A DNA stretch of 64,000 nucleotides. It comes from Pedobacter ginsengisoli. Its GTDB lineage: Bacteria; Bacteroidota; Bacteroidia; Sphingobacteriales; Sphingobacteriaceae. The position numbers and the translations under genes are program-made. The stretch lies in NCBI RefSeq assembly GCF_002736205.1, contig NZ_CP024091.1, positions 5,309,361-5,373,360 on the forward strand, in the 5' to 3' direction. Under the pieces are notes generated by a model. It was not told where the DNA came from and did no database searches. It saw nothing but the letters and a program-made list of their open reading frames with translations. This document shows positions 26,683 to 34,280 of the stretch, piece by piece; positions within the stretch are counted from its first letter, which is position 1; every line of letters starts with the position of its first letter.

Positions 26683-27246
26683 ATGAATAAATTAGTGTTT
26701 ATAGCTATGTTGGCCTTATTTGGATGCCAGCAAACTGCAATCAAAACAAAAGGCGATACTGCAGGTATAGATCTGAACTGGAAAGAGCAGTTCAATCAGA
26801 AATTGCCTATGTTGGGCCACAGGAATTGGATTCTTGTGGTTGATAAGGCCTTTCCGGAGCAAAACGCGCCGGGGATGGAATACATCTATGCCAATGAAGA
26901 TCTGTTGCCGGTATTAAAACAGGTGCTTGCACAAGTCAATTCATCTTCCCACGTTAAACCAATCATTTACCAGGATAAGGAATTAGGTTTTATTACAGAA
27001 AATCAGGCTAAAGGGGTTAAACATTTCGTACAGGAATCAAAGGCCCTGTTTGCCAATCAAAATGTTCAAACAATGCTCCACGATTCAGTATTCAGGAAAC
27101 TGGATACTGAATCAAAACTTTTTAAGGTTCTGGTAATTAAAACGAACGAAACTATTCCCTATACCTCCGTATTTTTACAGCTCGATTGTGGTTACTGGAA
27201 TGGCGAAAAGGAAAAGCAATTGCGCGATGCATTAAGCGGCCAATAG
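26683..27246 (+). CDS. Lipoprotein with RbsD/FucU-like sugar mutarotase domain
   Basis: 187 residues. The start MNKLVFIAMLALFGCQQ is a lipoprotein signal (Cys15). LPMLGHRNWILVVDKAFP matches the RbsD/FucU pattern of a Gly-His followed eight residues later by Asp (His46, Asp54). The end FKVLVIKTNETIPYTSVFLQLDCG resembles the C-terminal strand of the same family. Classical RbsD/FucU proteins are cytoplasmic sugar mutarotases of about 140 residues; this one is exported and larger. It begins 11 bases after the GH116 gene and could interconvert the anomer of the sugar released by that enzyme outside the inner membrane. Assignment by motif only. Confidence 0.65.
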   Translation: MNKLVFIAMLALFGCQQTAIKTKGDTAGIDLNWKEQFNQKLPMLGHRNWILVVDKAFPEQNAPGMEYIYANEDLLPVLKQVLAQVNSSSHVKPIIYQDKELGFITENQAKGVKHFVQESKALFANQNVQTMLHDSVFRKLDTESKLFKVLVIKTNETIPYTSVFLQLDCGYWNGEKEKQLRDALSGQ

Positions 27247-27283
27247 CCATATCATTTTGCCTGCAGTTCTTAACCTAGATCAA

Positions 27284-27313
27284 TTTACAGCCCGCTTATT
27301 TAGGATAACTTTG
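27284..27313 (+). promoter_or_regulatory. Predicted promoter for the pirin gene
   Basis: TAACTTTG at 27306-27313 fits the Bacteroidota -7 box TAnnTTTG. A TTTA at 27284-27287, about 18 bases before, is a plausible -33 element. The gene start at 27343 has a good AAGGAG ribosome-binding site. Confidence 0.55.
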
Positions 27314-27342
27314 TATCATACTATTAAAAAGGAGAAGTAAAA

Positions 27343-28215
27343 ATGAAAAAGTTAATTGAAAAAATCGTGATTAATTCTACTCGTCCACATATGGTTGGCG
27401 ATGGGTTCAGGGTATTTAATTATATCCCGGGAGCAGGCATTCCACAGGAGAGAATAAGTCCGTTTTTACTATTGGACTTTAATCCTGAGTACGATTTCGG
27501 ACCTTCAGACCACCTTAGAGGTGTTGGCGTTCACCCGCACAAAGGTTTCGAAACAGTAACTATTGCTTATAAAGGAAGCGTAGCTCACCATGATAGCACC
27601 GGAAGCAGCGGGATAATCAATGCTGGCGATGTACAATGGATGACAGCCGGTAACGGAATCTTGCATAAAGAATACCATGAAGAGGCTTTCTCTAAAAAAG
27701 GCGGGCCATTTGAAATGGTTCAGTTATGGGTTAACCTTCCTAAAAAAGATAAATCAACAGCTCCGCATTATCAGGAGTTGACCAAAGATGGTATGGGTAA
27801 AGTGCAGCTTGCAGATAACGGCGGAGAGGTAAATGTAATTGCCGGAAACTTTAATGGCGTTGCAGGCCCTGCTGAGACTTATAGTCCGGTAAACCTGTTC
27901 GACATCAAATTAAACGAAGGTGGCGAGGCTAACACCACCATTCCTGCCGGTCACAATACAGCTTTGCTGGTTGTAAACGGAAGTGTTGAAGTGAATGGTG
28001 AGATTGCCGGAGAACATAGCTTTGTTTTATTTGAAAACAATGGAGAGGAAATTCATATCAAAGCGAACCAGAAAAGTGTGGTGTTGCTGTTAAGCGGTGA
28101 GCCTTTGAATGAACCAATTGTAAGCTACGGACCATTTGTAATGAACACAGAAGACGAAATAAGAGAAGCGATTGTTGATTTCAATATGGGTAAATTTGGC
28201 GTATTGGAAGATTAA
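27343..28215 (+). CDS. Pirin family protein (cupin)
   Basis: 290 residues. The N-terminal cupin carries VHPHKGFETVTIAYKGSVAHHDS with the metal His residues, then INAGDVQWMTAGNGILHKEYH. A C-terminal cupin half follows (NTTIPAGHNTALLVVNGSVEVNGE, VLLLSGEPLNEPIVSYGPFVMNT). These are the standard pirin signatures, and LNEPIVSYGPFVMNT is nearly invariant in bacterial pirins. Bacterial pirins bind iron and some act as quercetin 2,3-dioxygenases; the role here is unknown. It has its own promoter and ends only 18 bases before an insertion sequence. Confidence 0.93.
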   Translation: MKKLIEKIVINSTRPHMVGDGFRVFNYIPGAGIPQERISPFLLLDFNPEYDFGPSDHLRGVGVHPHKGFETVTIAYKGSVAHHDSTGSSGIINAGDVQWMTAGNGILHKEYHEEAFSKKGGPFEMVQLWVNLPKKDKSTAPHYQELTKDGMGKVQLADNGGEVNVIAGNFNGVAGPAETYSPVNLFDIKLNEGGEANTTIPAGHNTALLVVNGSVEVNGEIAGEHSFVLFENNGEEIHIKANQKSVVLLLSGEPLNEPIVSYGPFVMNTEDEIREAIVDFNMGKFGVLED

Positions 28216-28233
28216 AAGTCATAAACTAAAAAA

Positions 28234-28263
28234 GCCCGTTATGACCACGGATGGTCGGAAGAA
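28234..28263 (+). repeat. IS left terminal inverted repeat
   Basis: Pairs with the right end at 29618-29649. It contains the first arm of a strong internal hairpin (28254-28276). Confidence 0.8.
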
Positions 28264-28282
28264 TATTTCTTCCGACTTTTTT
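28254..28282 (+). terminator. Intrinsic terminator at IS left end
   Basis: A 10-bp perfect stem (28254-28263 with 28267-28276) and 3-base loop are followed directly by six T residues. It would stop transcription entering the element from the pirin gene, a known way in which insertion sequences limit transposase read-in. Confidence 0.75.
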
Positions 28283-28380
28283 GTTTACAATTGTTTTTTT
28301 ATTTAACTATCTGATTATCAATTATTTATTTTCTTTTCTTATTGATTTTAAGTATATTAAATACTGTAAATCAATAAGAT

Positions 28381-29604
28381 ATGGCCATTTTCAAAGATCA
28401 TAAAGTCACTGTAAAACATCTCTTAAGCTTCATTCCTGAAACCTTGATAGCAAACTTGTCGTTCACGACTAAGATCGATCACTACGTGAAAGTTCTGCAT
28501 GGCAACAAACTGTTTTATTTGCTGCTCTATGGCATTCTGGAGAATGACAGGCTTAGCCAACGAACGCTTGAGGATACGTTCAATGATTCGGTATTCAAAG
28601 TGCTTTTCAATCTTGATGAGGATGAAAGGATACGCAGAAGCTCTATTTCCGAAAGACTGTCCAAAGTTGATCCTGATTATTTCCGGCAGATCTATGAATA
28701 CATTTACGAGCGCTTTTCCGCGACTTATACTTTAACAGAAAGAAAGCAGTATAACCTGATCCGTGTAGACAGCACGATAGTGAGTCAAACCGCCGGTAAG
28801 TTAACTGAAGGTATAGTCAATCCCGGCAGCAGTAAAAAGGCGGTTAAATACAGTCTTGCTTTCGATGGTATGCTGCCCGGTTTGGTCCATGTGTTCACCA
28901 ATCCCAAGTATGGAAATGAAGACAATGCACTGCCGGAAGTCGTCATGGCGCATGTTAAAAAAGAACCCGGTCATCAGAATATTTATGTGTTAGACAGAGG
29001 TCTTCAATCTACCAGAACCATGAAAACTTTTGGTGAAGATGGCATAACATTCATTTGCCGGGCAAAAGAGAACAGGAAGTTTGAGCTGATAGAATCACTG
29101 ATCGATGAAAAACAAGACATGGATATGGGCGAATCCATGTTGCTAAAAGATAGCATCATACGGCTTTATACGGGTACACCCATAGCCAACCAACGGGGAA
29201 ATATACATTACAGAGAAGAACTGGTGGAAAGTCCTTTTCGCCTGGTTGTCGTCAAAAGCAAAGCAGAGCAAGGCAAGGAGTACTGGCTGTTAACAAACGA
29301 TTTCAATTTGCCCGCTAAAGAAATCGCGCAGGCTTACCGAAGTCGTTGGGACATTGAGGTATTCTTCCGCTTTCTTAAACAGGAACTCAACGTAAGTCAC
29401 CTGGTTTCACTTAATAAAAACGGATTACAGGTGATGCTGTACATGACACTAATAAGCAGCATGCTGGTACTAATCTATAAAAAGGGGAATGATCAAGGCT
29501 ATAAAACAGCAAAAAGGCGTTTTGCCATGGAGGTTAGAGATCTGGCTATAGCCATGATTGTTATTCAATGCGGCGGCGATCCAGGCCTATTTTTTAAAAC
29601 ATAA
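28381..29604 (+). CDS. IS4-family DDE transposase
   Basis: 407 residues. The catalytic acids are recognisable: Asp130 in LIRVDSTIV, Asp205 in YVLDRGLQS, and Glu326 in the Y-x2-R-x3-E-x6-K signature YRSRWDIEVFFRFLKQEL. A DUF4372-like N-terminal region (HLLSFIPETLI) precedes the catalytic domain. There is no frameshift or internal stop, so the copy is probably functional. It is the only gene of the element and is read in the same direction as the pirin gene, behind a terminator at the left end. Confidence 0.93.
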   Translation: MAIFKDHKVTVKHLLSFIPETLIANLSFTTKIDHYVKVLHGNKLFYLLLYGILENDRLSQRTLEDTFNDSVFKVLFNLDEDERIRRSSISERLSKVDPDYFRQIYEYIYERFSATYTLTERKQYNLIRVDSTIVSQTAGKLTEGIVNPGSSKKAVKYSLAFDGMLPGLVHVFTNPKYGNEDNALPEVVMAHVKKEPGHQNIYVLDRGLQSTRTMKTFGEDGITFICRAKENRKFELIESLIDEKQDMDMGESMLLKDSIIRLYTGTPIANQRGNIHYREELVESPFRLVVVKSKAEQGKEYWLLTNDFNLPAKEIAQAYRSRWDIEVFFRFLKQELNVSHLVSLNKNGLQVMLYMTLISSMLVLIYKKGNDQGYKTAKRRFAMEVRDLAIAMIVIQCGGDPGLFFKT

Positions 29605-29617
29605 AAAATGGCCGGAA

Positions 29618-29649
29618 TTTCTTCCGACCATTCGTGCGTCATAACGGGC
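29618..29649 (-). repeat. IS right terminal inverted repeat
   Basis: Read on the minus strand it begins GCCCGTTATGAC and continues with CACGAATGGTCGGAAGAA, matching the left end except for a two-base offset and one substitution. A weaker hairpin (29610-29617 with 29622-29629) sits just inside. Confidence 0.8.
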
Positions 29650-29744
29650 CTTTTTATTTTACAATTCAATGGGGTTTTTGAACACTTCATTACTTAATTT
29701 GTCCGTTTCATCAAATTTTTGAATGCCTTAGTATACTAATAAGA

Positions 29745-29752
29745 TAATTTTG
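29745..29752 (+). promoter_or_regulatory. Predicted -7 box for TonB receptor gene
   Basis: TAATTTTG fits TAnnTTTG and lies 20 bases before the ATG at 29773. A TTTG at 29718-29721 is a possible but slightly distant -33 element. Confidence 0.5.
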
Positions 29753-29772
29753 CTGTTAATTATCAAAAAAGT

Positions 29773-32100
29773 ATGAAAGCATTCTTCCTATCTTTATTAT
29801 TTGCCTTTACCTTAATACCATTTCTTTCATCAGCACAGCAACGTTATGCCATAAGCGGTACCGTAAGGGATGCCTCAACCGGAGAAACACTAATCGGAGC
29901 AACGGTTAAACTGCAAAATGCTACCCAAAACTCAGGTATTGCCACAAATGCATACGGATTTTATTCAATTACTGCTGCTGAAGGCGAGTATAGCCTCATA
30001 GTAAGTTACAGCGGCTACCAGAGTAATACCCAAAAAATTACCTTAAACAAAGCCTTAAAAATAAACATAGAGCTTGCGACTGTTTCAGATCTGCAGGAAG
30101 TAGTGATCAGTGCAAGTGAAAGGAAAAATGAAAACGTAAAAAGCCCGCAAATGGGACTTAATAAGATTAATATGGCTGATCTTGACAACGTGCCCGTATT
30201 GCTTGGCGAAAAAGACGTTTTAAAAACCATACAACTTTTACCCGGTGTAAAGGCGGGTGGAGAAGGCAATACCGGCTTTTTTGTTCGCGGTGGGGCATCT
30301 GATCAGAACCTGATCCTTTTAGATGAAGCTACAGTTTACAATTCATCTCACCTGCTGGGCTTCTTTTCAACCTTTAATGCCGATGCGATAAAAGACGTAA
30401 GCTTGTACAAAGGAGGTATGCCATCGCAATACGGAGGCAGGTTGTCATCTGTACTTGATGTTAAAATGCAGGACGGTAATGACAAAGAATATGGTTTGGA
30501 AGGCGGTATAGGCCTAATTGCATCACGCATAAAAGCCGAGGGACCAATAGTTAAAAACAAAAGCTCATTTATGTTTAGTGCCAGGCGCACCTATGTAGAT
30601 CTGCTGCTAAAAGCCTCTGGCGATTCCGCGCTAAAGAACAATACATTAAACTTTTACGACATTAATGCCAAGGTAAACTATAAGTTCGATGATAAAAATA
30701 CCCTGTATCTGTCGGGCTATTTTGGTCAGGATAATATTGGTATTAAAGATCTTTTTGCCAACGATTGGGGCAATACTACAGCCACTATCCGCTTAAATCA
30801 TGTGTTTAACAACAGGTTGTTTTCCAATACCTCATTTATTTTTAACAAATACAGCTACGCTATTGAACTGCTGGATGAAAACAGCAATGCCAAGGTAAAA
30901 TCCCTGATCAGAGATTTTAATTTTAAAGAAGACTTGCAGTATTACAGCAATAATCACATCCTGCGATTCGGATTGCAGGCCACACACCACAGAATTGCCC
31001 CTTCTGATATTACAACATCAGCCGGTTCTGCTTTTAACCCACTTTCTATTGAGAATCGTTACGGAATGGAGTTTGCCGTTTACGCATCAGATGAGTGGAC
31101 TCTAAGCGATAAGTTTAATGTGTTGTACGGCTTAAGGCTAAGCCAGTTCTCACTTCTTGGCCCCGGAACAATAAATACCTACGACAACACTGGAGAGGTA
31201 AGTTCTTCAAAAACCTATAAAAGCGGCGACTTTGTTAAAAACTACTTTAACCTGGAGCCGCGCCTTTCGGCAAGTTATACCTTAAATGAGCAAAATTCTA
31301 TAAAGGCATCATACAACCGCAATACCCAAAATATTCATATCCTTAGCAATTCAGGAACCAGCTCACCAACAGATCAATATGTAATGAGCAGCAACAATAT
31401 CAAACCCGAAATTGCAGACCAGGTAGCTTTAGGCTTTTTCAAAAACAGCGAAAGCAATGTATATGAGTTTTCTGCTGAGGTGTATTATAAGTGGTTGCAA
31501 AACCAAATAGACTACAGGGATGCGGCTGAGCTAACCGCCAATAAAGATGTTGAATCGGAATTGTTGTATGGCAAGGGCAGGGCATACGGGTTAGAGCTTT
31601 ATGGTAAAAAAACCAAAGGTAAGCTTACCGGCTGGCTAAGCTATACCCTTTCGAAAACCGAGCGCAAGTTTGATGAAATTAATAAAGGCAAGTATTTTAA
31701 CGCCAAGCAAGATCGCACGCACGACCTGGCTTTGGTGGCCATGTACAACCTTAGCCGTCGCTGGTCGTTATCTGCTAATTATATTTACAGCACCGGAAAT
31801 GCCGTAACCTACCCGGCCGGAAAATATAATGTTGGCGGGCTTACCACTTACTATTATACAGAAAGAAACGCGAACAGAATGCCATATACTTCGCGCTTGG
31901 ACATTGGTGCAACGCTAAAGGCTAAAGAAACGAAGAAGTTCCACTCAAGCTGGACATTTAGCGTGTACAATGCTCTGAACCGCAAAAACCCTTACTCTAT
32001 CCAGTTCCGCGACAAAGAAAATGATCCAACACGTACTGAAGCCGTACAAACCAGTCTTTTCGGCATTATCCCTTCGGTAACTTATAACTTTAAATTTTAA
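29773..32100 (+). CDS. TonB-dependent receptor with carboxypeptidase-like N-terminal domain
   Basis: 775 residues. Signal peptide (about 1-22), carboxypeptidase-regulatory-like sandwich (about 25-110, ISGTVRDASTGETLIGATVKL), plug (about 120-230, with GGASDQNLILLDEATVYN and YKGGMPSQYGGRLSSVLDV), and a barrel ending IPSVTYNFKF. It lacks an STN domain and has no ECF/FecR pair, so it is not a signalling receptor. Its stop is 2 bases before the DUF4249 gene; this receptor/lipoprotein pairing is common in Bacteroidota, and its cargo is generally unknown. It starts just downstream of the insertion sequence and has its own promoter-like box. Confidence 0.93.
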   Translation: MKAFFLSLLFAFTLIPFLSSAQQRYAISGTVRDASTGETLIGATVKLQNATQNSGIATNAYGFYSITAAEGEYSLIVSYSGYQSNTQKITLNKALKINIELATVSDLQEVVISASERKNENVKSPQMGLNKINMADLDNVPVLLGEKDVLKTIQLLPGVKAGGEGNTGFFVRGGASDQNLILLDEATVYNSSHLLGFFSTFNADAIKDVSLYKGGMPSQYGGRLSSVLDVKMQDGNDKEYGLEGGIGLIASRIKAEGPIVKNKSSFMFSARRTYVDLLLKASGDSALKNNTLNFYDINAKVNYKFDDKNTLYLSGYFGQDNIGIKDLFANDWGNTTATIRLNHVFNNRLFSNTSFIFNKYSYAIELLDENSNAKVKSLIRDFNFKEDLQYYSNNHILRFGLQATHHRIAPSDITTSAGSAFNPLSIENRYGMEFAVYASDEWTLSDKFNVLYGLRLSQFSLLGPGTINTYDNTGEVSSSKTYKSGDFVKNYFNLEPRLSASYTLNEQNSIKASYNRNTQNIHILSNSGTSSPTDQYVMSSNNIKPEIADQVALGFFKNSESNVYEFSAEVYYKWLQNQIDYRDAAELTANKDVESELLYGKGRAYGLELYGKKTKGKLTGWLSYTLSKTERKFDEINKGKYFNAKQDRTHDLALVAMYNLSRRWSLSANYIYSTGNAVTYPAGKYNVGGLTTYYYTERNANRMPYTSRLDIGATLKAKETKKFHSSWTFSVYNALNRKNPYSIQFRDKENDPTRTEAVQTSLFGIIPSVTYNFKF

Positions 32101-32102
32101 CA

Positions 32103-32918
32103 GTGATGCTAAGAAAAATCAAATATTTAAGTCTGTTGCTTGCCGTATCATTTAGCATATGTTCGTGTGAAAAAGTGATAGATGTTGAGCTTAATACTTC
32201 TCCAAATCAGTTAGTGATAGAAGGCAATATTACTAATAAATTGGGGTTGCAAACCATTAAAATAAGCCAATCGGTTGCTTATACAGAACCTAACGATTAC
32301 CCTGCAGTTAAAGGTGCAGTAGTAAATGTAACCGACGATCAGGGTAGTTCATGGATCTTTACCGAAAGCACACCTGGTAGCTATACTTTTGGCCCGTTCA
32401 AAGGAGAACCGGGTCGCACATATAGCCTTAAAGTAAATATAAATAATGTGCTTTATACGGCTACCTCGACCATGCCCGATTCCGTAAAGATTGATTCGCT
32501 GGATGTTAAGGTGTTTAACTTTGGCAGCGAAAAGCAAAAGCAGGCACAGGTACATTATAAAGATCCTGCCGGAGTTGCCAATCAGTACCGGTTTGTGCTA
32601 AAAGTGAATGGTGCTCAATCTAGAAGTGTTTATGCAGAAAATGACCGTTTTACCGATGGGAACAATGTACCCAGTGTGATGTTTTTTACCGGCAAAAATA
32701 ACGATGACAATCAGTTAAAAACAGGCGATAAGGTTGAGGTTGAAATGCAGTGTATTGATAAGAATGTATTTATCTATTGGAATACCCTAAGTCAGCAATC
32801 GCAAAATGGCCCTGGGGGTGGTGTAACACCTGGCAATCCGCCATCTAATATCAGTAATAATGCTTTAGGATATTTTAGTGCCCATACGGTTAGTAAAAAG
32901 GAAATGGTAGTGAAGTAA
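32103..32918 (+). CDS. DUF4249-family lipoprotein
   Basis: 271 residues with a lipoprotein signal (SFSICSCEKVIDVELN, Cys at about 22). The pattern CEKVIDVELNTSPNQLVIEGNITN followed by a beta-rich body (PGRTYSLKVNINNVLYTATSTMP) is typical of DUF4249 proteins encoded next to TonB receptors. They are presumed to be surface partners of the receptor, loosely analogous to SusD, though not related in fold as far as is visible here. A hairpin followed by five T residues begins within the stop codon, so transcription probably ends here. Confidence 0.85.
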   Translation: MMLRKIKYLSLLLAVSFSICSCEKVIDVELNTSPNQLVIEGNITNKLGLQTIKISQSVAYTEPNDYPAVKGAVVNVTDDQGSSWIFTESTPGSYTFGPFKGEPGRTYSLKVNINNVLYTATSTMPDSVKIDSLDVKVFNFGSEKQKQAQVHYKDPAGVANQYRFVLKVNGAQSRSVYAENDRFTDGNNVPSVMFFTGKNNDDNQLKTGDKVEVEMQCIDKNVFIYWNTLSQQSQNGPGGGVTPGNPPSNISNNALGYFSAHTVSKKEMVVK

Positions 32919-32936
32919 GGGGCTAAGCTCCTTTTT
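32918..32936 (+). terminator. Intrinsic terminator after DUF4249 gene
   Basis: AGGGGC pairs with GCTCCT (one G-U pair) around the loop TAA, followed by TTTT. It directly overlaps the end of the DUF4249 stop codon. Confidence 0.65.
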
Positions 32937-33112
32937 GTATGGTGCTCGATATGTACATGCTGGCACTTGGGTCTCGACTGAATCAAGGCAAATTAAGAAC
33001 TGCGATAGGATTCCTTCGGAAAACAGATACCTTTTTCCGAAGGAATGTCGATGCTGCCTCGACGCTGTCTTCAAGCTGGACTTAGCAATCACACTATTCT
33101 TCCCTGTCATCT
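32937..33112. other. Non-coding stretch with a strong hairpin
   Basis: No convincing gene. It contains a perfect 14-bp inverted repeat at 33010-33046 and lies next to three gene remnants, so it is probably part of a degraded region. Confidence 0.5.
33010..33046. other. Perfect 14-bp inverted repeat
   Basis: ATTCCTTCGGAAAA (33010-33023) and TTTTCCGAAGGAAT (33033-33046) around a 9-base loop. No T-tract follows on either strand. It could be an old terminator or a hairpin of a lost mobile element. Confidence 0.5.
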
Positions 33113-33289
33113 CTATATGGTCACCACCAATCGTTTGCCATCGGTTACTTCCATTTCCCAGGCATCGGCGATATTACTCAACGGGATGCTTACGGTTTCC
33201 AAAATAAGCCTCTTTTCAGCCGCAAGACGGAACATTCCATATTTGGTGTCGGCCGAAACGGATAAGTAATAGAGGGAGATACCAATGTC
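33113..33289 (-). pseudogene. C-terminal remnant, possibly of an MDR/quinone-oxidoreductase-like protein
   Basis: The minus strand from about 33289 to the TAG at 33113-33115 is open for 58 codons and reads like real protein. YGMFRLAAEKRLILE is followed by VSIPLSNIADAWEMEV and the end DGKRLVVTI. The closing pattern (hydrophobic-P-L-x-x-I-A-x-A-W, then G-K-x-V-V) resembles the C-terminus of medium-chain dehydrogenase/quinone reductases. There is no upstream start or nucleotide-binding domain, and a stop lies a few codons before. The family assignment is tentative; that it is a fragment is better supported. It overlaps the start of the 62-residue gene on the other strand. Confidence 0.4.
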
Positions 33290-33473
33290 GAGATTATTTA
33301 TTTACACAAAGGATGTGCAGGTTTTAATGGGTAAAGGGAAAACGGCAGCGCATCGATTAATTATGGCCATCAAAAAGTCGTTAAATAAGCAAAAATTTGT
33401 GCCTTTAACAGTGCAGGAGTTTTGCGAGTATACTGGCTTGTCTTTAGCTGTAGTGGTGGAGCATTTGAAGTGA
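33285..33473 (+). CDS. Small conserved-looking hypothetical protein (62 residues)
   Basis: 62 residues beginning MSRLFIYTKDVQVLMGKG, basic and helical (AAHRLIMAIKKSLNK), ending in what looks like a small helix-turn-helix-like half (LTVQEFCEYTGLSLAVVVEHLK). A purine-rich GAGGGAGA precedes the ATG. I have the impression of a recurrent small Bacteroidota protein with a DNA-binding flavour, but I cannot name a family. It lies among gene remnants, is followed by a bulged hairpin, and has no partner gene nearby. Confidence 0.6.
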   Translation: MSRLFIYTKDVQVLMGKGKTAAHRLIMAIKKSLNKQKFVPLTVQEFCEYTGLSLAVVVEHLK

Positions 33474-33494
33474 TAGATGGGCTGGAGAATACAA

Positions 33495-33953
33495 TTAAGT
33501 ATTCCTCCAGCTGATGACATCATATTTAGTACGTTTCTGATCTTCATCACCACCATAAATTAAGTGCTTTTTGATTGATAGTCCAGGTGTTAATTCTTCA
33601 AAATAATCCAACTCTTTAAATAATGAGGAAGAAATTGTGTGAGTTGCTTTGATTTCAAAAATATCAAAGCCATTGTGTGTTTTTATTAATAAATCTACTT
33701 CTCTACCGTTGCTTTCCTGCCAGAAATTATAATCCTGATGGAGATATTGATGATTGTTTTTCTTCTGATATTCGGCAATGATCATATTTTCGAAAAGGTT
33801 GCCCTTAAGTCTGTTTTGTTCAAAATCTTCTGGTGTTCTGATACCTAATAAGTAATTAAGTAACCCCGTATCATAAAAATAAAGCTTAGAACTTTTTATG
33901 AGGCGTTTATTAAAATTTTGATGATAAGGCTGTAGTTGAAATATAATATAACC
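33495..33953 (-). pseudogene. 3' remnant of an AAA ATPase gene with DUF4143 C-terminus
   Basis: Minus-strand open reading from about 33953 to the stop at 33495, 152 codons. It includes IFQLQPYHQNFNKRLIKS, KLYFYDTGLLNYLLGIRTP, RLKGNLFENMIIAEY and then NFWQESNGREVDLLIK and FEIKATHTISSSLFKELDYF. These are the hallmark segments of the DUF4143 domain that ends a family of ATPases of about 380-400 residues. The whole AAA domain is missing: upstream of 33953 the frame meets a stop and the sequence changes to another gene's remnant. The ATG at 33785 would give only the last 96 residues. The coding frame is otherwise undamaged, which suggests a recent deletion. Confidence 0.8.
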
Positions 33954-34132
33954 CGGCTAAAGAGCAATTTGTTACTTTTCAGAACGCAACTACCAGATCA
34001 GCAAAGGAAATAAATCTGCAAATGCCTAAGGACTTTAAGAACGATACGGTACATTGCTGGATGCATTATGTAAGTGCCGAAGGAAATGCTATAAGTACGG
34101 GGGTGTATGTTGGTGAGATAACTGTGTTTTAG
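33947..34132 (+). pseudogene. 3' remnant of a DUF6266-like gene
   Basis: The plus strand from about 33947 to the TAG at 34130-34132 is open for 61 codons and reads YNPAKEQFVTFQNATTRSA, then LQMPKDFKNDTVHCWMHYVSAEGN and STGVYVGEITVF. The YNP...RSA...LP.F..D.VH.W..FVS..G...S.S.YVG pattern is what I know from the C-terminus of DUF6266 proteins of Pedobacter and relatives. An in-frame TAA lies immediately upstream and there is no start codon, so only the last quarter of the gene survives. Its 5' boundary coincides with that of the DUF4143 remnant on the other strand. Confidence 0.65.
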
Positions 34133-34173
34133 TATAAAGTTCAAGTACTGAGTACTAAATATCAAAGAAGTGT

Positions 34174-34212
34174 GTGCTAGAATCCAATTTTTTGGTGCTA
34201 AAGTCCAATTTT
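34174..34212 (+). repeat. Two 18-base direct repeats upstream of GH2 pseudogene
   Basis: GTGCTAGAATCCAATTTT (34174-34191) and GTGCTAAAGTCCAATTTT (34195-34212) match in 16 of 18 positions with a 21-base period, two helical turns. A weaker third copy begins at 34217 (GTGATAGGGT). Tandem repeats on one face of the helix just before a promoter box are typical activator sites. Confidence 0.6.
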
Positions 34213-34229
34213 ATTTGTGATAGGGTGGC

Positions 34230-34237
34230 TAGTTTTG
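34230..34237 (+). promoter_or_regulatory. -7 promoter box for GH2 gene
   Basis: TAGTTTTG fits TAnnTTTG and lies 43 bases before the ATG, directly after the direct repeats. No good -33 element is present, consistent with activator dependence. Confidence 0.5.
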
Positions 34238-34280
34238 CATCAGCAATTGCTACTTATTAAACTAACACATAAAAACGACT

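Larger units (their letters stand above)
28234..29649 (+). mobile_element. IS4-family insertion sequence
   Basis: An about 1.4-kb element with one transposase gene and imperfect terminal inverted repeats. The ends both read GCCCGTTATGAC inward, then an offset of two bases, then CACG(G/A)ATGGTCGGAAGAA. The A/T-rich bases just outside also mirror each other (16 of 18 positions including the first bases of the repeat), so the true ends may lie up to about 10 bases further out. No target-site duplication is obvious. The copy looks intact. Confidence 0.85.

Noticed and set aside
32865..33110. 81-residue minus-strand frame across the DUF4249 end and the hairpin region
   Set aside because: It runs antisense through a terminator and a strong hairpin, and its composition shows no motif I recognise.
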